From assembly GCA_003510215.1 (NCBI GenBank), contig DOKQ01000170.1:1-5900 (forward strand): DNA of 5,900 bases, written 5' to 3'. Positions 1-5,389 of this stretch are shown here, piece by piece. Position 1 is the first letter of the stretch. Every line of letters begins with the position of its first letter. Source of the stretch: Erysipelotrichaceae bacterium. Lineage in GTDB: Bacteria > Bacillota_I > Bacilli_A > Erysipelotrichales > Erysipelotrichaceae. A model generated the notes under the pieces. That model saw only the letters and a program-made list of their open reading frames with translations. It did not search any database and was not told the origin of the DNA. Position numbers and translations under genes: made by a program.

Positions 1-564
1 AACAATATGATTCGTCTGGCCAGCGAAGAAGCTTATTGTCCAATGGTTGTTTTGGATACCAAGAACATAGGGATTGGTAGTGGTATGTCTGTGATTGCGG
101 CTGCGCGCTGGGTAGCTGAAGGAAAATCATTTGATGAGGTGATTGACCTTACAAAAAAAGCGATTGAAAACACAAAGATTTATTTCGTGCTTTCAACACT
201 AGAATATCTTCAAAAGGGTGGACGTATTGGCAAGGTAACTGCGCTTCTTGGCAGTACATTTGATTTAAAGCCGATTATCACTTGCAATGATGAGGGTATA
301 TATACAACTGTGACAAAAGCTCGTGGTCGTAAGCAATCGCTTCGCAAAACAGTGGATTTGGCGAAAGCCTGGGGAAATCAGGCGAAAATTCATGTGGCTG
401 TGGCTCATGGAAGTGCACTGGATGAAGCCAATGAAATCATTGAAGGTTTCAAAGCGAGTGAGTTGGATGTTCAGGAAGTCTATTTAGGCCCAGTTTCACC
501 TGCCTTAGGTGTTCATACAGGTCCAGGTCTTATCGGTGTCTGTGTTCAGCGTATCGTTGAGTAA
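1..564 (+). CDS. DegV/FakB-family fatty-acid-binding protein, 3' part (5' end outside window)
   Basis: The frame is open from the first base, so the gene starts upstream and the ATG at position 7 is internal. The visible 187 residues are the C-terminal part of a DegV-family protein, which is usually about 280 residues, so roughly 90-100 N-terminal residues are missing. Seen: the segment VVLDTKNIGIGSGM, the family signature LEYLQKGGRIGK followed by a leucine-rich stretch and LKPII, and near the end a glycine/proline-rich segment containing HTGPGLIGV. DegV proteins bind one long-chain fatty acid in the cytoplasm; FakB members present it to the kinase FakA for phosphorylation and entry into phospholipid synthesis. 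Bacillota usually carry several paralogues, and which one this is cannot be told here. It ends with TAA about 110 bp before the next gene. Family assignment is firm; the FakB role is inferred. Confidence 0.9.
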   Translation, partial: NNMIRLASEEAYCPMVVLDTKNIGIGSGMSVIAAARWVAEGKSFDEVIDLTKKAIENTKIYFVLSTLEYLQKGGRIGKVTALLGSTFDLKPIITCNDEGIYTTVTKARGRKQSLRKTVDLAKAWGNQAKIHVAVAHGSALDEANEIIEGFKASELDVQEVYLGPVSPALGVHTGPGLIGVCVQRIVE

Positions 565-571
565 GCGTCTA

Positions 572-600
572 TTGACAATCTAAAGAGCCGAAGGTAAACT
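572..600 (+). promoter_or_regulatory. Putative sigma-A promoter for the Nudix-HAD operon
   Basis: A perfect -35 box TTGACA (572-577) is followed after 17 bp by TAAACT (595-600), a 4/6 match to TATAAT. Transcription would start near 607 and give a leader of about 69 nt before the Nudix start codon. The -35 box begins only 8 bp after the degV stop. The boxes and spacing are seen; promoter activity is inferred. Confidence 0.5.
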
Positions 601-647
601 TTTAAGTATACCTTTGAGTCATCATCAACATATGTAACAAGGGTGTA
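591..647 (+). promoter_or_regulatory. Putative attenuator with alternative hairpins upstream of the Nudix gene
   Basis: Three segments compete for pairing. Segment 591-601 can pair with 604-614 (one A/A mismatch, tight loop). Segment 607-616 (TATACCTTTG) can pair with 638-647 (CAAGGGTGTA) over 10 positions, two of them G-U. The latter helix uses the 5' arm of the terminator at 636-666, so the two structures exclude each other. A transcript reading through from degV contains 591-601 and could sequester the antiterminator strand, whereas one starting near 607 lacks it. The complementarity is seen; the regulatory role is inference, and no known riboswitch class was recognised. Confidence 0.35.
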
Positions 648-666
648 ACAATCCTTGTTTTTTTTT
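636..666 (+). terminator. Intrinsic terminator between degV and the Nudix gene
   Basis: The stem AACAAGG (636-642) pairs with CCTTGTT (653-659). It is extendable by one G-U and one T-A pair around a six-base loop, and a run of nine T (658-666) follows. The T-run is directly followed by the GGAGG ribosome binding site of the Nudix gene. The hairpin can terminate degV transcription. If the promoter at 572-600 is real, it also lies inside the Nudix leader and would act as an attenuator. Confidence 0.65.
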
Positions 667-675
667 GGAGGTTAT

Positions 676-1203
676 ATGGAACACATATTCTTAACAGATA
701 CGATTTATCCTAAACAAGCAATCACACATGAGCGTACGACCGTTCGTGCAATCTTAATAAATCATAAGGAAGAATTTGCTTTCTTGCGAGTAGTGGGGGA
801 GGATGATTTTGGCATACGTAATCATCTGGAGACATTGGGTGGTGGAGTAGATGATGGTGAGGATTTTGAAAAAGCATTGAAACGTGAATGTATGGAAGAA
901 GCAGGACTTAAGGTTAGGGTGATTCGTAAGCTCATTGTCATTACCGATGAGTATCATCTGCTACAGAGAAGAACACATAGTCATTTCTATTTGTGCGAAC
1001 TTGAGGAATCAGGCTTTGCACTCAACTTACAAGACTATGAAACAATGTTACTAAAAGATGTGAAGTGGTTGACTTATCATCAAGCCATTGTACAATTAGA
1101 GTCGGAGCATGTTTGTAACATAGGTCAGCTGATTCATCGAAGAGATGTGATCGCGCTCAAACAAGCATATCATCAGGTTATAAAGAAAGTAGAGGGACTA
1201 TGA
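676..1203 (+). CDS. Nudix hydrolase
   Basis: A 175-residue Nudix (MutT-like) protein. The complete Nudix box GX5EX7REUXEEXGU lies at residues 56-78: G56, E62, R70-E71, E74-E75, G77, with the acidic residues that bind Mg2+ or Mn2+ all present. These enzymes cleave the diphosphate of a nucleoside diphosphate linked to another group (X), and the specificity of this one cannot be read from the sequence. The start chosen is ATG 676, with GGAGG at 667-671 placed 4 nt upstream. An in-frame TTG at 655 would fall inside the terminator hairpin and encode an unlikely MFFFGGY extension. The stop overlaps the start of the downstream HAD phosphatase (ATGA), so the two are probably translationally coupled. 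A cytoplasmic enzyme; no signal peptide or membrane segment is seen. Confidence 0.9.
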   Translation: MEHIFLTDTIYPKQAITHERTTVRAILINHKEEFAFLRVVGEDDFGIRNHLETLGGGVDDGEDFEKALKRECMEEAGLKVRVIRKLIVITDEYHLLQRRTHSHFYLCELEESGFALNLQDYETMLLKDVKWLTYHQAIVQLESEHVCNIGQLIHRRDVIALKQAYHQVIKKVEGL

Positions 1204-2015
1204 AAAAACATATATTTATTGATATTGATGGAACAATCTTTTCGCATACATCCGGAATGTCCGAGAATGTAAAGCAGGCTATTGTGAAGGCAAAGGAAAA
1301 TGGACACAATCTTTTTGTTAGTACAGGAAGAGCGCGATCTGTGATTGATTTAGTCATTGATTCACTCCCGTTTGACGGATACATCTGTGCTGCTGGCGCT
1401 CATATTGAAATAAACAATCAGGTACTCAAATCTCAGTTGCTACCTAAGGCAACTGTAGAAAAACTGATGGATTATTTCACGAAAGAGCAGGCTGGATTTG
1501 TCATGGAAGGTCCAACGTATGTGTTCTACGATGAGTTGGGTAAAGAGCGCTTCTTTAGTGCTGCTAGAGATAAACATAAGGTTGAGGCAATGAAACCTCA
1601 TATGATTCCTGAGCATAGGCAGAAAATGGCTTCAGAATATCGCAGAGGTGTAGATGATGTAAATAAGTTTTTGGTCTATCCCAATGATATTGAGCACCAA
1701 AGAAAAATTGTACGGGATATTGAAAAGGATGTATTCTGCATTGTCAATCCAGGATCGCTTGGATTTGAGTTTGTACCTCATGGCATCAGTAAAGCAGAGG
1801 GTATAAAATTTCTAGTGGATTATCTAAACTTGGATCATCAGGATACCATTGGAATCGGCGATAGCAATAATGATCTGGAAATGCTATCTTATGTACAATT
1901 GGGAATTGCTATGGGTAATGCTCATGATGAAGTCAAGGAAGTGGCAGATTTTGTGACAAAAGATGTTGAGGAAGATGGAGTCGTCTACGCATTTGAACAT
2001 TTGAATATCATATAA
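1200..2015 (+). CDS. Cof-type HAD-IIB family phosphatase
   Basis: A 271-residue haloacid-dehalogenase-superfamily hydrolase of the Cof type, at the usual length for the family. All four HAD motifs are present: motif I DIDGT with nucleophile D8 and acid/base D10; motif II STGR with T42; motif III lysine K198 in GISKAEG; motif IV GDSNND at 220-225, whose aspartates bind Mg2+. The large insert between motifs II and III is the C2 cap that sets specificity. Relatives dephosphorylate sugar phosphates, FMN, pyridoxal phosphate or erythritol-type phosphates, and the substrate here is not predictable. The start ATG overlaps the Nudix stop by 4 bp and has GAGGG about 5 nt upstream. The coupling suggests the phosphatase could act on the Nudix product. 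TAA lies at the base of a terminator hairpin. Confidence 0.92.
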   Translation: MKKHIFIDIDGTIFSHTSGMSENVKQAIVKAKENGHNLFVSTGRARSVIDLVIDSLPFDGYICAAGAHIEINNQVLKSQLLPKATVEKLMDYFTKEQAGFVMEGPTYVFYDELGKERFFSAARDKHKVEAMKPHMIPEHRQKMASEYRRGVDDVNKFLVYPNDIEHQRKIVRDIEKDVFCIVNPGSLGFEFVPHGISKAEGIKFLVDYLNLDHQDTIGIGDSNNDLEMLSYVQLGIAMGNAHDEVKEVADFVTKDVEEDGVVYAFEHLNII

Positions 2016-2052
2016 AAGACATAGGGTCAATCAAGGATCCTATGTCTTTTTT
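2014..2052. terminator. Terminator hairpin shared by convergent genes
   Basis: AAAAGACATAGG (2014-2025) pairs perfectly with CCTATGTCTTTT (2039-2050); the stem can extend by a G-U, a T-A and a C-G pair. On the plus strand it ends in six T (2047-2052), a good terminator for the HAD gene. On the minus strand the tail is only four T, so it is weaker for mnmM. The HAD stop (2013-2015) and the mnmM stop (2027-2029) both lie within or at the edge of the hairpin. Confidence 0.85.
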
Positions 2053-2572
2053 CGATAAAATAGCTGATGGGTGCTAACGATACATTTTCGTAGGTGTAAC
2101 TCTGATAAGCAAAGAAATGGGTATCAATCCATTGCTTAACAGCAGCTGCTTCATTAGCTCCTCCCGGATGACCAAGGTAGCAGGTAATTAACATAAAACC
2201 TCGACTAGAAAGTAATTCGAGTGCCTGATTACAGGCGGTTAAGGTGCTTTCAGCTTGGGTAATCGTAGATTTATCCGATGTAGGTAAATACCCAAGATTG
2301 AAGATAATACCATCAATGGGTGTATGAATGTATTGATTCAATGTTGCGTGTGAATCCAGAACATATGTAATATTAGAAAAATCGGATGTTCTGATTTTTG
2401 CGTTCTCAATTGCTTCTTTCTGTATATCGAAGGCATAGACATGCTTGGCGATGCCTGCACAGAAAAGGGTGTCATGTCCATTGCCCGCTGTCGCATCCAC
2501 GATTACACTATCCGAGGTTATAACTTGTTTCAACCAATCCTTATTTACCTCGTTAATATTTCGATGTCTCAT
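2027..2572 (-). CDS. mnmM: tRNA 5-(aminomethyl)-2-thiouridine methyltransferase MnmM (YtqB family)
   Basis: A class I SAM-dependent methyltransferase of the YtqB family (Pfam rRNA_methylase), shown in Bacillus subtilis to methylate nm5s2U to mnm5s2U at wobble position 34 of certain tRNAs. Counting from the chosen start, 181 residues: SAM-binding motif I DATAGNGHDT (26-35), motif II acidic D49 in YAFDIQ, the family signature NLGYLPTSDK (92-101), and YLGHPGG (132-138). The start is not certain. ATG 2572 is chosen because AAGGA at 2580-2584 lies 7 nt upstream. The adjacent ATG 2575 has only 4 nt, and an ATG at 2623 lies deep inside mnmL and adds 17 residues not expected in the family. The gene overlaps the end of mnmL by 20 bp, and its partner MnmL makes the substrate nm5s2U. 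The stop lies in the loop of the shared terminator. Confidence 0.9.
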   Translation of the reverse strand: MRHRNINEVNKDWLKQVITSDSVIVDATAGNGHDTLFCAGIAKHVYAFDIQKEAIENAKIRTSDFSNITYVLDSHATLNQYIHTPIDGIIFNLGYLPTSDKSTITQAESTLTACNQALELLSSRGFMLITCYLGHPGGANEAAAVKQWIDTHFFAYQSYTYENVSLAPISYFIEKRHRILD

Positions 2573-3515
2573 CATATTTTCCTTGCCAGCTGTTTCTAGC
2601 GACCATTGCCTTATCAATGTCATTCAGAACTGCTACTTTTGATAATGTCCAAAGAGGCGTAATCAGATCTTCGGATGGAGCATCCCCAGTCAGCCGCTGA
2701 ATGACAATATCTTCCGGTAATACCTCCAACTGTGAAACGACAATATCAATATATTCTTCTTTGGATAAGATGGGGAAGGGGGAATGCTGGTATTGAAGAG
2801 CCATGGGTGTGCGTTTTAATATGTGAAGCATATGGATTTTGATGGCAAATGGATGCCACTTGGCAACCCATTTTGCTGTTTGAATCATCATGTCGGCACT
2901 TTCATAGGGCAGACTGTTAATGATATGAAGAACTAAGGGGATGTCTGTTTTCTTGAGTCGAGTGAGTGTTTCTTCCAATACTTCCGTTGTATGTCCTCGG
3001 TTAATCAAACGTGAGGTTTCATCAAATATGGTTTGCACACCTATTTCAAGATAGAGGGGTTTCTGCTTATTTTTTTCGACAAGATATTCAATAATTTCAT
3101 CGTCAAGACAGTCCGGCCGTGTAGCGATAGCCACACCGAGACAATCAATGGTTCCGTTGAAAAAAGGTTCATAGATTTCCTTAAGGGTTGAAAGCGGGGC
3201 GTAGGTATTTGTGTATGCCTGAAAATAGGCGATGGCCAATCCGTCTGGCCATTTACGTAACATCATGGCCTTTTGTTCTTCAAACTGTTTTGCAAGTAAC
3301 ATTGACCGGTTGCCTGCGAAATCCCCGCTGCCAGCTTCGGAACAGAAGGTGCACCCTCCTTTTCCATCACTTCGTCGATGAGGACAACTGAAACCGGCAT
3401 CCAAGGCAACTTTAAATACCTTCTGATTGAAGGTGGTTTTTAAGTAATGATTCCATGTATAGTATCGTTTGTTATCACTCGTATAGGGAAATGGGTTTTC
3501 TTTTACTTGATTCAC
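2553..3515 (-). CDS. mnmL: Radical SAM protein MnmL (YtqA, TIGR01212 family), tRNA wobble uridine modification
   Basis: A 320-residue radical SAM protein of the YtqA/TIGR01212 type. The iron-sulfur cysteines C44, C55 and C58 form CX10CX2C, a spacing wider than the canonical CX3CX2C but usual for this family, followed by the AGSGDF segment. The N-terminal NPFPYTSDNKRYYTW and VFKVALDAGFSCPHR closely resemble the known family. YtqA, renamed MnmL, is needed in B. subtilis and Streptococcus mutans to turn cmnm5s2U into nm5s2U in organisms lacking MnmC; MnmM then methylates it. The start is GTG 3515, sharing GTGA with the stop of the upstream hydrolase gene; a modest AAAGG lies 10 nt upstream, so coupling probably helps initiation. 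The 3' end overlaps mnmM. Family firm; function known from homologues. Confidence 0.92.
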   Translation of the reverse strand: MNQVKENPFPYTSDNKRYYTWNHYLKTTFNQKVFKVALDAGFSCPHRRSDGKGGCTFCSEAGSGDFAGNRSMLLAKQFEEQKAMMLRKWPDGLAIAYFQAYTNTYAPLSTLKEIYEPFFNGTIDCLGVAIATRPDCLDDEIIEYLVEKNKQKPLYLEIGVQTIFDETSRLINRGHTTEVLEETLTRLKKTDIPLVLHIINSLPYESADMMIQTAKWVAKWHPFAIKIHMLHILKRTPMALQYQHSPFPILSKEEYIDIVVSQLEVLPEDIVIQRLTGDAPSEDLITPLWTLSKVAVLNDIDKAMVARNSWQGKYDETSKY

Positions 3516-4708
3516 TGCGTATCTGCCTTTCTACGTGTTGAAGAGGGTTTGAATATCCGAATAAGTTGTTTTTTGTTTGCGGAGGAAATGGTTTCCATAA
3601 GTGATTCATAACTTGGAAACTTTGGTTGAAGCTCGGTCACATAGCTTCCGATTCCCTGAGAATACCCAATAATGATCTTTTGCTTATTTGTGTATTTCTG
3701 ATAGGAGGAGAATAGTTCAAATGGTTGAAAAAATAGTGTGACTGGTCCGAAGCAGACTTCTTCGATAGAGGCTTCGGGTAAAAGATGCTCAGGATGATTG
3801 GCGAGATTTTCGATCATTTTTGCCCCTTGTTCAAATTCGCGTTTTTCCTTATCACTGATTCCCTCGGGAATACTTAGTGATTGAATGCTTTTGAACTGAT
3901 GGGATAGTGGGATGGAGTGATGTTTATATGTGAGTCGAAGTTCAGATTTCTTTAATGAAGATTCCAGTACAGTATCAACTGCTTTCTTTAATAGCCTCCC
4001 CATTCGAATGACTTCTTCATAACTTTTTTCCTTCCGGGTAAAGCGGGTACTGATGTCTCCAGCGGCTCCCTGAAAAAACATGGTGAACTCATTGGGGTAG
4101 CTCCGTTTCATTTCTTCCATAAAGACACCGATATAGTCACTGGATAAATACAGTGAATCTTCGGGAAGAATCGTTGGATGACAGTTGTATACCACCCAGT
4201 GGCCCAACCGTGTGTTCTGATGATAGAAGGATATGACTGAAAGAGTGACAAATTCATCCCCAAGATGACTTAACCGACTTCGGCCGATTTCACTGTTGGT
4301 CGAAGTGTGATGGGTGATGATTAAGGGATGTTCCCTCAGATTTAATTTAGATAACATAATGTGCAGTCGGTCACACACAAAACGTACATAATCAGCATCC
4401 GCAAAGACAAAGCCCATGGCATTGGCCAAAGAAGGTGCGTAGTGCGTATGAGAACTGCTTAAAATGAGCGTAACATCATATCCGAGAACATTATGTACTA
4501 TCTGTTCAAAGGCGGATTGTATATCGTGGCTGACACCCAAGGAGTCAAGTGTGATAAAACACAACTTGGTTTCGTTATCTTCAAGGTAAAAACATTGAGC
4601 AAACAGATCTCCTTTGACTAAGGATAATTTTCGTGTAGCACTCGCAAAACCCACGGGTAAGGCTGGGAATGGCGGGTTGATTCCAATCATTGAATATCCG
4701 TAAATCAT
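3512..4708 (-). CDS. Neutral/alkaline ceramidase-like hydrolase
   Basis: A 398-residue protein resembling the N-terminal catalytic domain of neutral ceramidases (Pfam Ceramidase_alk). Seen: SSSHTHYAP (84-92) with H87/H89, NCHPT (175-179) with H177, QGAAGDIS (213-220) whose S220 aligns with the family nucleophile in GDVS, E331 in QPFELFSSY, and the tyrosines of GYSQGIGSY (348-356). Together these match the expected zinc ligands (two His, one Glu, one Tyr) plus serine. Neutral ceramidases hydrolyse the amide bond of ceramide. This protein has no signal peptide and lacks the C-terminal domain of secreted ceramidases, so it is probably cytoplasmic with an unknown amide or ester substrate. ATG 4708 has AAAGGAAG (4715-4722) 6 nt upstream. 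It is the first gene of the operon, its stop overlapping the mnmL start. Fold fairly sure; substrate unknown. Confidence 0.75.
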   Translation of the reverse strand: MIYGYSMIGINPPFPALPVGFASATRKLSLVKGDLFAQCFYLEDNETKLCFITLDSLGVSHDIQSAFEQIVHNVLGYDVTLILSSSHTHYAPSLANAMGFVFADADYVRFVCDRLHIMLSKLNLREHPLIITHHTSTNSEIGRSRLSHLGDEFVTLSVISFYHQNTRLGHWVVYNCHPTILPEDSLYLSSDYIGVFMEEMKRSYPNEFTMFFQGAAGDISTRFTRKEKSYEEVIRMGRLLKKAVDTVLESSLKKSELRLTYKHHSIPLSHQFKSIQSLSIPEGISDKEKREFEQGAKMIENLANHPEHLLPEASIEEVCFGPVTLFFQPFELFSSYQKYTNKQKIIIGYSQGIGSYVTELQPKFPSYESLMETISSANKKQLIRIFKPSSTRRKADTQ

Positions 4709-4730
4709 ACGTCACTTCCTTTACAAATTA

Positions 4731-4740
4731 ATCATATCAC
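4731..4740 (-). promoter_or_regulatory. Putative extended -10 promoter of the hydrolase-mnmL-mnmM operon
   Basis: On the minus strand GTGATATGAT holds a -10 box TATGAT (4731-4736) with the TGN extension. No good -35 box is present at 16-18 bp; that area is the inverted repeat at 4742-4762. Transcription would start near 4724, leaving a very short leader that begins close to the AAAGGAAG ribosome binding site. The same ten bases form the -10 region of the T-box promoter. Confidence 0.4.
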
Positions 4741-4741
4741 A

Positions 4742-4762
4742 TTTTGTCTGATTCAGATAAAA
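4742..4762. repeat. Inverted repeat at the operon promoter (possible operator)
   Basis: TCTGA-T-TCAGA (4747-4757) is a perfect 5+1+5 inverted repeat. Outside one non-matching pair it continues as TTTT (4742-4745) against AAAA (4759-4762), giving an imperfect 21-bp dyad. It covers the expected -35 region of the hydrolase-mnmL-mnmM promoter and touches the T-run of the trpP terminator. It could be a repressor or activator site; the alternative is chance symmetry next to a terminator. Confidence 0.4.
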
Positions 4763-4778
4763 AAAGCCCGAAGGCTTT
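4759..4778 (-). terminator. trpP intrinsic terminator with UUCG tetraloop
   Basis: On the minus strand AAAGCC (4778-4773), loop TTCG (4772-4769) and GGCTTT (4768-4763) form a hairpin with the very stable C(UUCG)G tetraloop, followed by T to position 4759. The trpP stop codon TAA (4777-4779) overlaps the base of the stem. It should separate trpP transcription from the downstream operon. Confidence 0.88.
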
Positions 4779-5268
4779 AGATTTTTACCATGACATGGAG
4801 GCTTTTGTGCAGTAATAAGTTGACAATGGCATTGGCAAATGCGGTGGGTAACACCACAACTAAAACCAAAGATCCAACGGAAACGGGTAATCCGACAAGT
4901 ACAAATGCACTCAACAAAAATACAAGTCCACTGATTAGTGTACCTAGAAATGTAATAAGTGAAAAGATAAGATTGTTTGATGTCTTGTAAAGTGTGAACA
5001 ACCCATAGACAAAGTAGGCGGAAACAAGTTTATCAAGAATGGAAGGAATTTGTCCGCCAGGAAATCCGGTGGTCATTGCGGCTAAGATCCCTGCCGCTAA
5101 TCCAATGGCGAGTGTGTGGCTTGCCTTTGGGGATAGTGCAATGGCTAGAAACATGCTTGCTAATAGGAAGTCGGGTTTAACTCCACCGAGAAGTGGAGGT
5201 GTGATGGTGTGCAGTAAAAGGCCAAGTGCCAATAGTAGTGATGATGTTGTTAGTGTTTTGATTTTCAA
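4777..5268 (-). CDS. trpP: Tryptophan transporter TrpP
   Basis: A 163-residue, very hydrophobic integral membrane protein of the TrpP family, which takes up tryptophan in Bacillota and resembles the small S components of ECF transporters. Seen: LLHTITPPLLGGVKPDFLL at 18-36 and the family signature TTGFPGGQIPSILDK at 66-80, with about five to six predicted transmembrane stretches (near 8-24, 34-47, 51-66, 81-95, 100-125, 132-153). The start is TTG 5268, with AAAGGAG (5276-5282) 7 nt upstream; no better ATG lies in frame before the first helix. Upstream is a complete T-box riboswitch with a UGG (Trp) specifier, which independently supports tryptophan as substrate and implies expression when tRNA-Trp is uncharged. 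A short possible leader ORF ends in TGA overlapping the TTG start. The gene is monocistronic, closed by a strong terminator. Confidence 0.9.
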   Translation of the reverse strand: MKIKTLTTSSLLLALGLLLHTITPPLLGGVKPDFLLASMFLAIALSPKASHTLAIGLAAGILAAMTTGFPGGQIPSILDKLVSAYFVYGLFTLYKTSNNLIFSLITFLGTLISGLVFLLSAFVLVGLPVSVGSLVLVVVLPTAFANAIVNLLLHKSLHVMVKI

Positions 5269-5327
5269 GTTCTTTCTCCTTTAATGTGAAAATGATTGTT
5301 GTATTTATGCATTCTTGTGTCCTTCAT
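5265..5327 (-). CDS. Possible 20-residue leader ORF between T-box and trpP
   Basis: ATG 5327 opens a 20-codon frame beginning MKDTRMHKYN, rich in Lys, His and Asn, with no Trp codon. Its TGA (5265-5267) overlaps the trpP TTG start as TTGA, a classic coupling arrangement. Directly after the T-box terminator lies a very strong ribosome binding site AAAGGAGG (5341-5348), better than the one for trpP itself. From that site the best-spaced ATG is 5332, which reads only Met-Leu-stop (in frame with ATG 5338, MAML-stop) and whose stop overlaps ATG 5327 as ATGA. So either a tiny coupled ORF pair or decayed remains of an earlier gene start. Too short for coding statistics; no family recognised. Confidence 0.3.
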   Translation of the reverse strand: MKDTRMHKYNNHFHIKGERT

Positions 5328-5352
5328 AACATGGCCATCACCTCCTTTACAT

Positions 5353-5389
5353 AAAAAAGCACCCTCATTCCATAAGGAACAGGGGTGCT
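5353..5389 (-). terminator. T-box regulated terminator
   Basis: On the minus strand AGCACCC (5383-5389) pairs with GGGTGCT (5358-5364) and TTCC (5376-5379) with GGAA (5368-5371), loop TTAT, then six T (5353-5358). Its 5' arm consumes the loop and 3' strand of the antiterminator, so the two folds exclude each other. Confidence 0.92.

Noticed and set aside
655..675. Upstream TTG start for the Nudix gene giving MFFFGGY extension
   Set aside because: The bases are the 3' arm and U-tract of the terminator plus the RBS. GGAGG at 667-671 serves ATG 676.
754..957. Minus-strand open frame of 67 codons
   Set aside because: It lies opposite the Nudix box of a clear family protein; cysteine- and phenylalanine-rich, no RBS support.
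1178..1384. Minus-strand open frame of 68 codons
   Set aside because: It is antisense to the N-terminus of the HAD phosphatase including motifs I and II, with no family resemblance.
2445..2642. Plus-strand open frame of 65 codons
   Set aside because: It is antisense to the mnmM SAM-binding motif and the mnmL/mnmM overlap; composition not protein-like.
3188..3391. Plus-strand open frame of 67 codons
   Set aside because: It is antisense to the iron-sulfur cysteine region of mnmL; Arg/Cys/Trp-rich shadow frame.
4790..5284. Two plus-strand open frames (4790-4990 and 5039-5284)
   Set aside because: Both are antisense to trpP, whose membrane-protein frame, RBS, terminator and T-box are all consistent on the minus strand.
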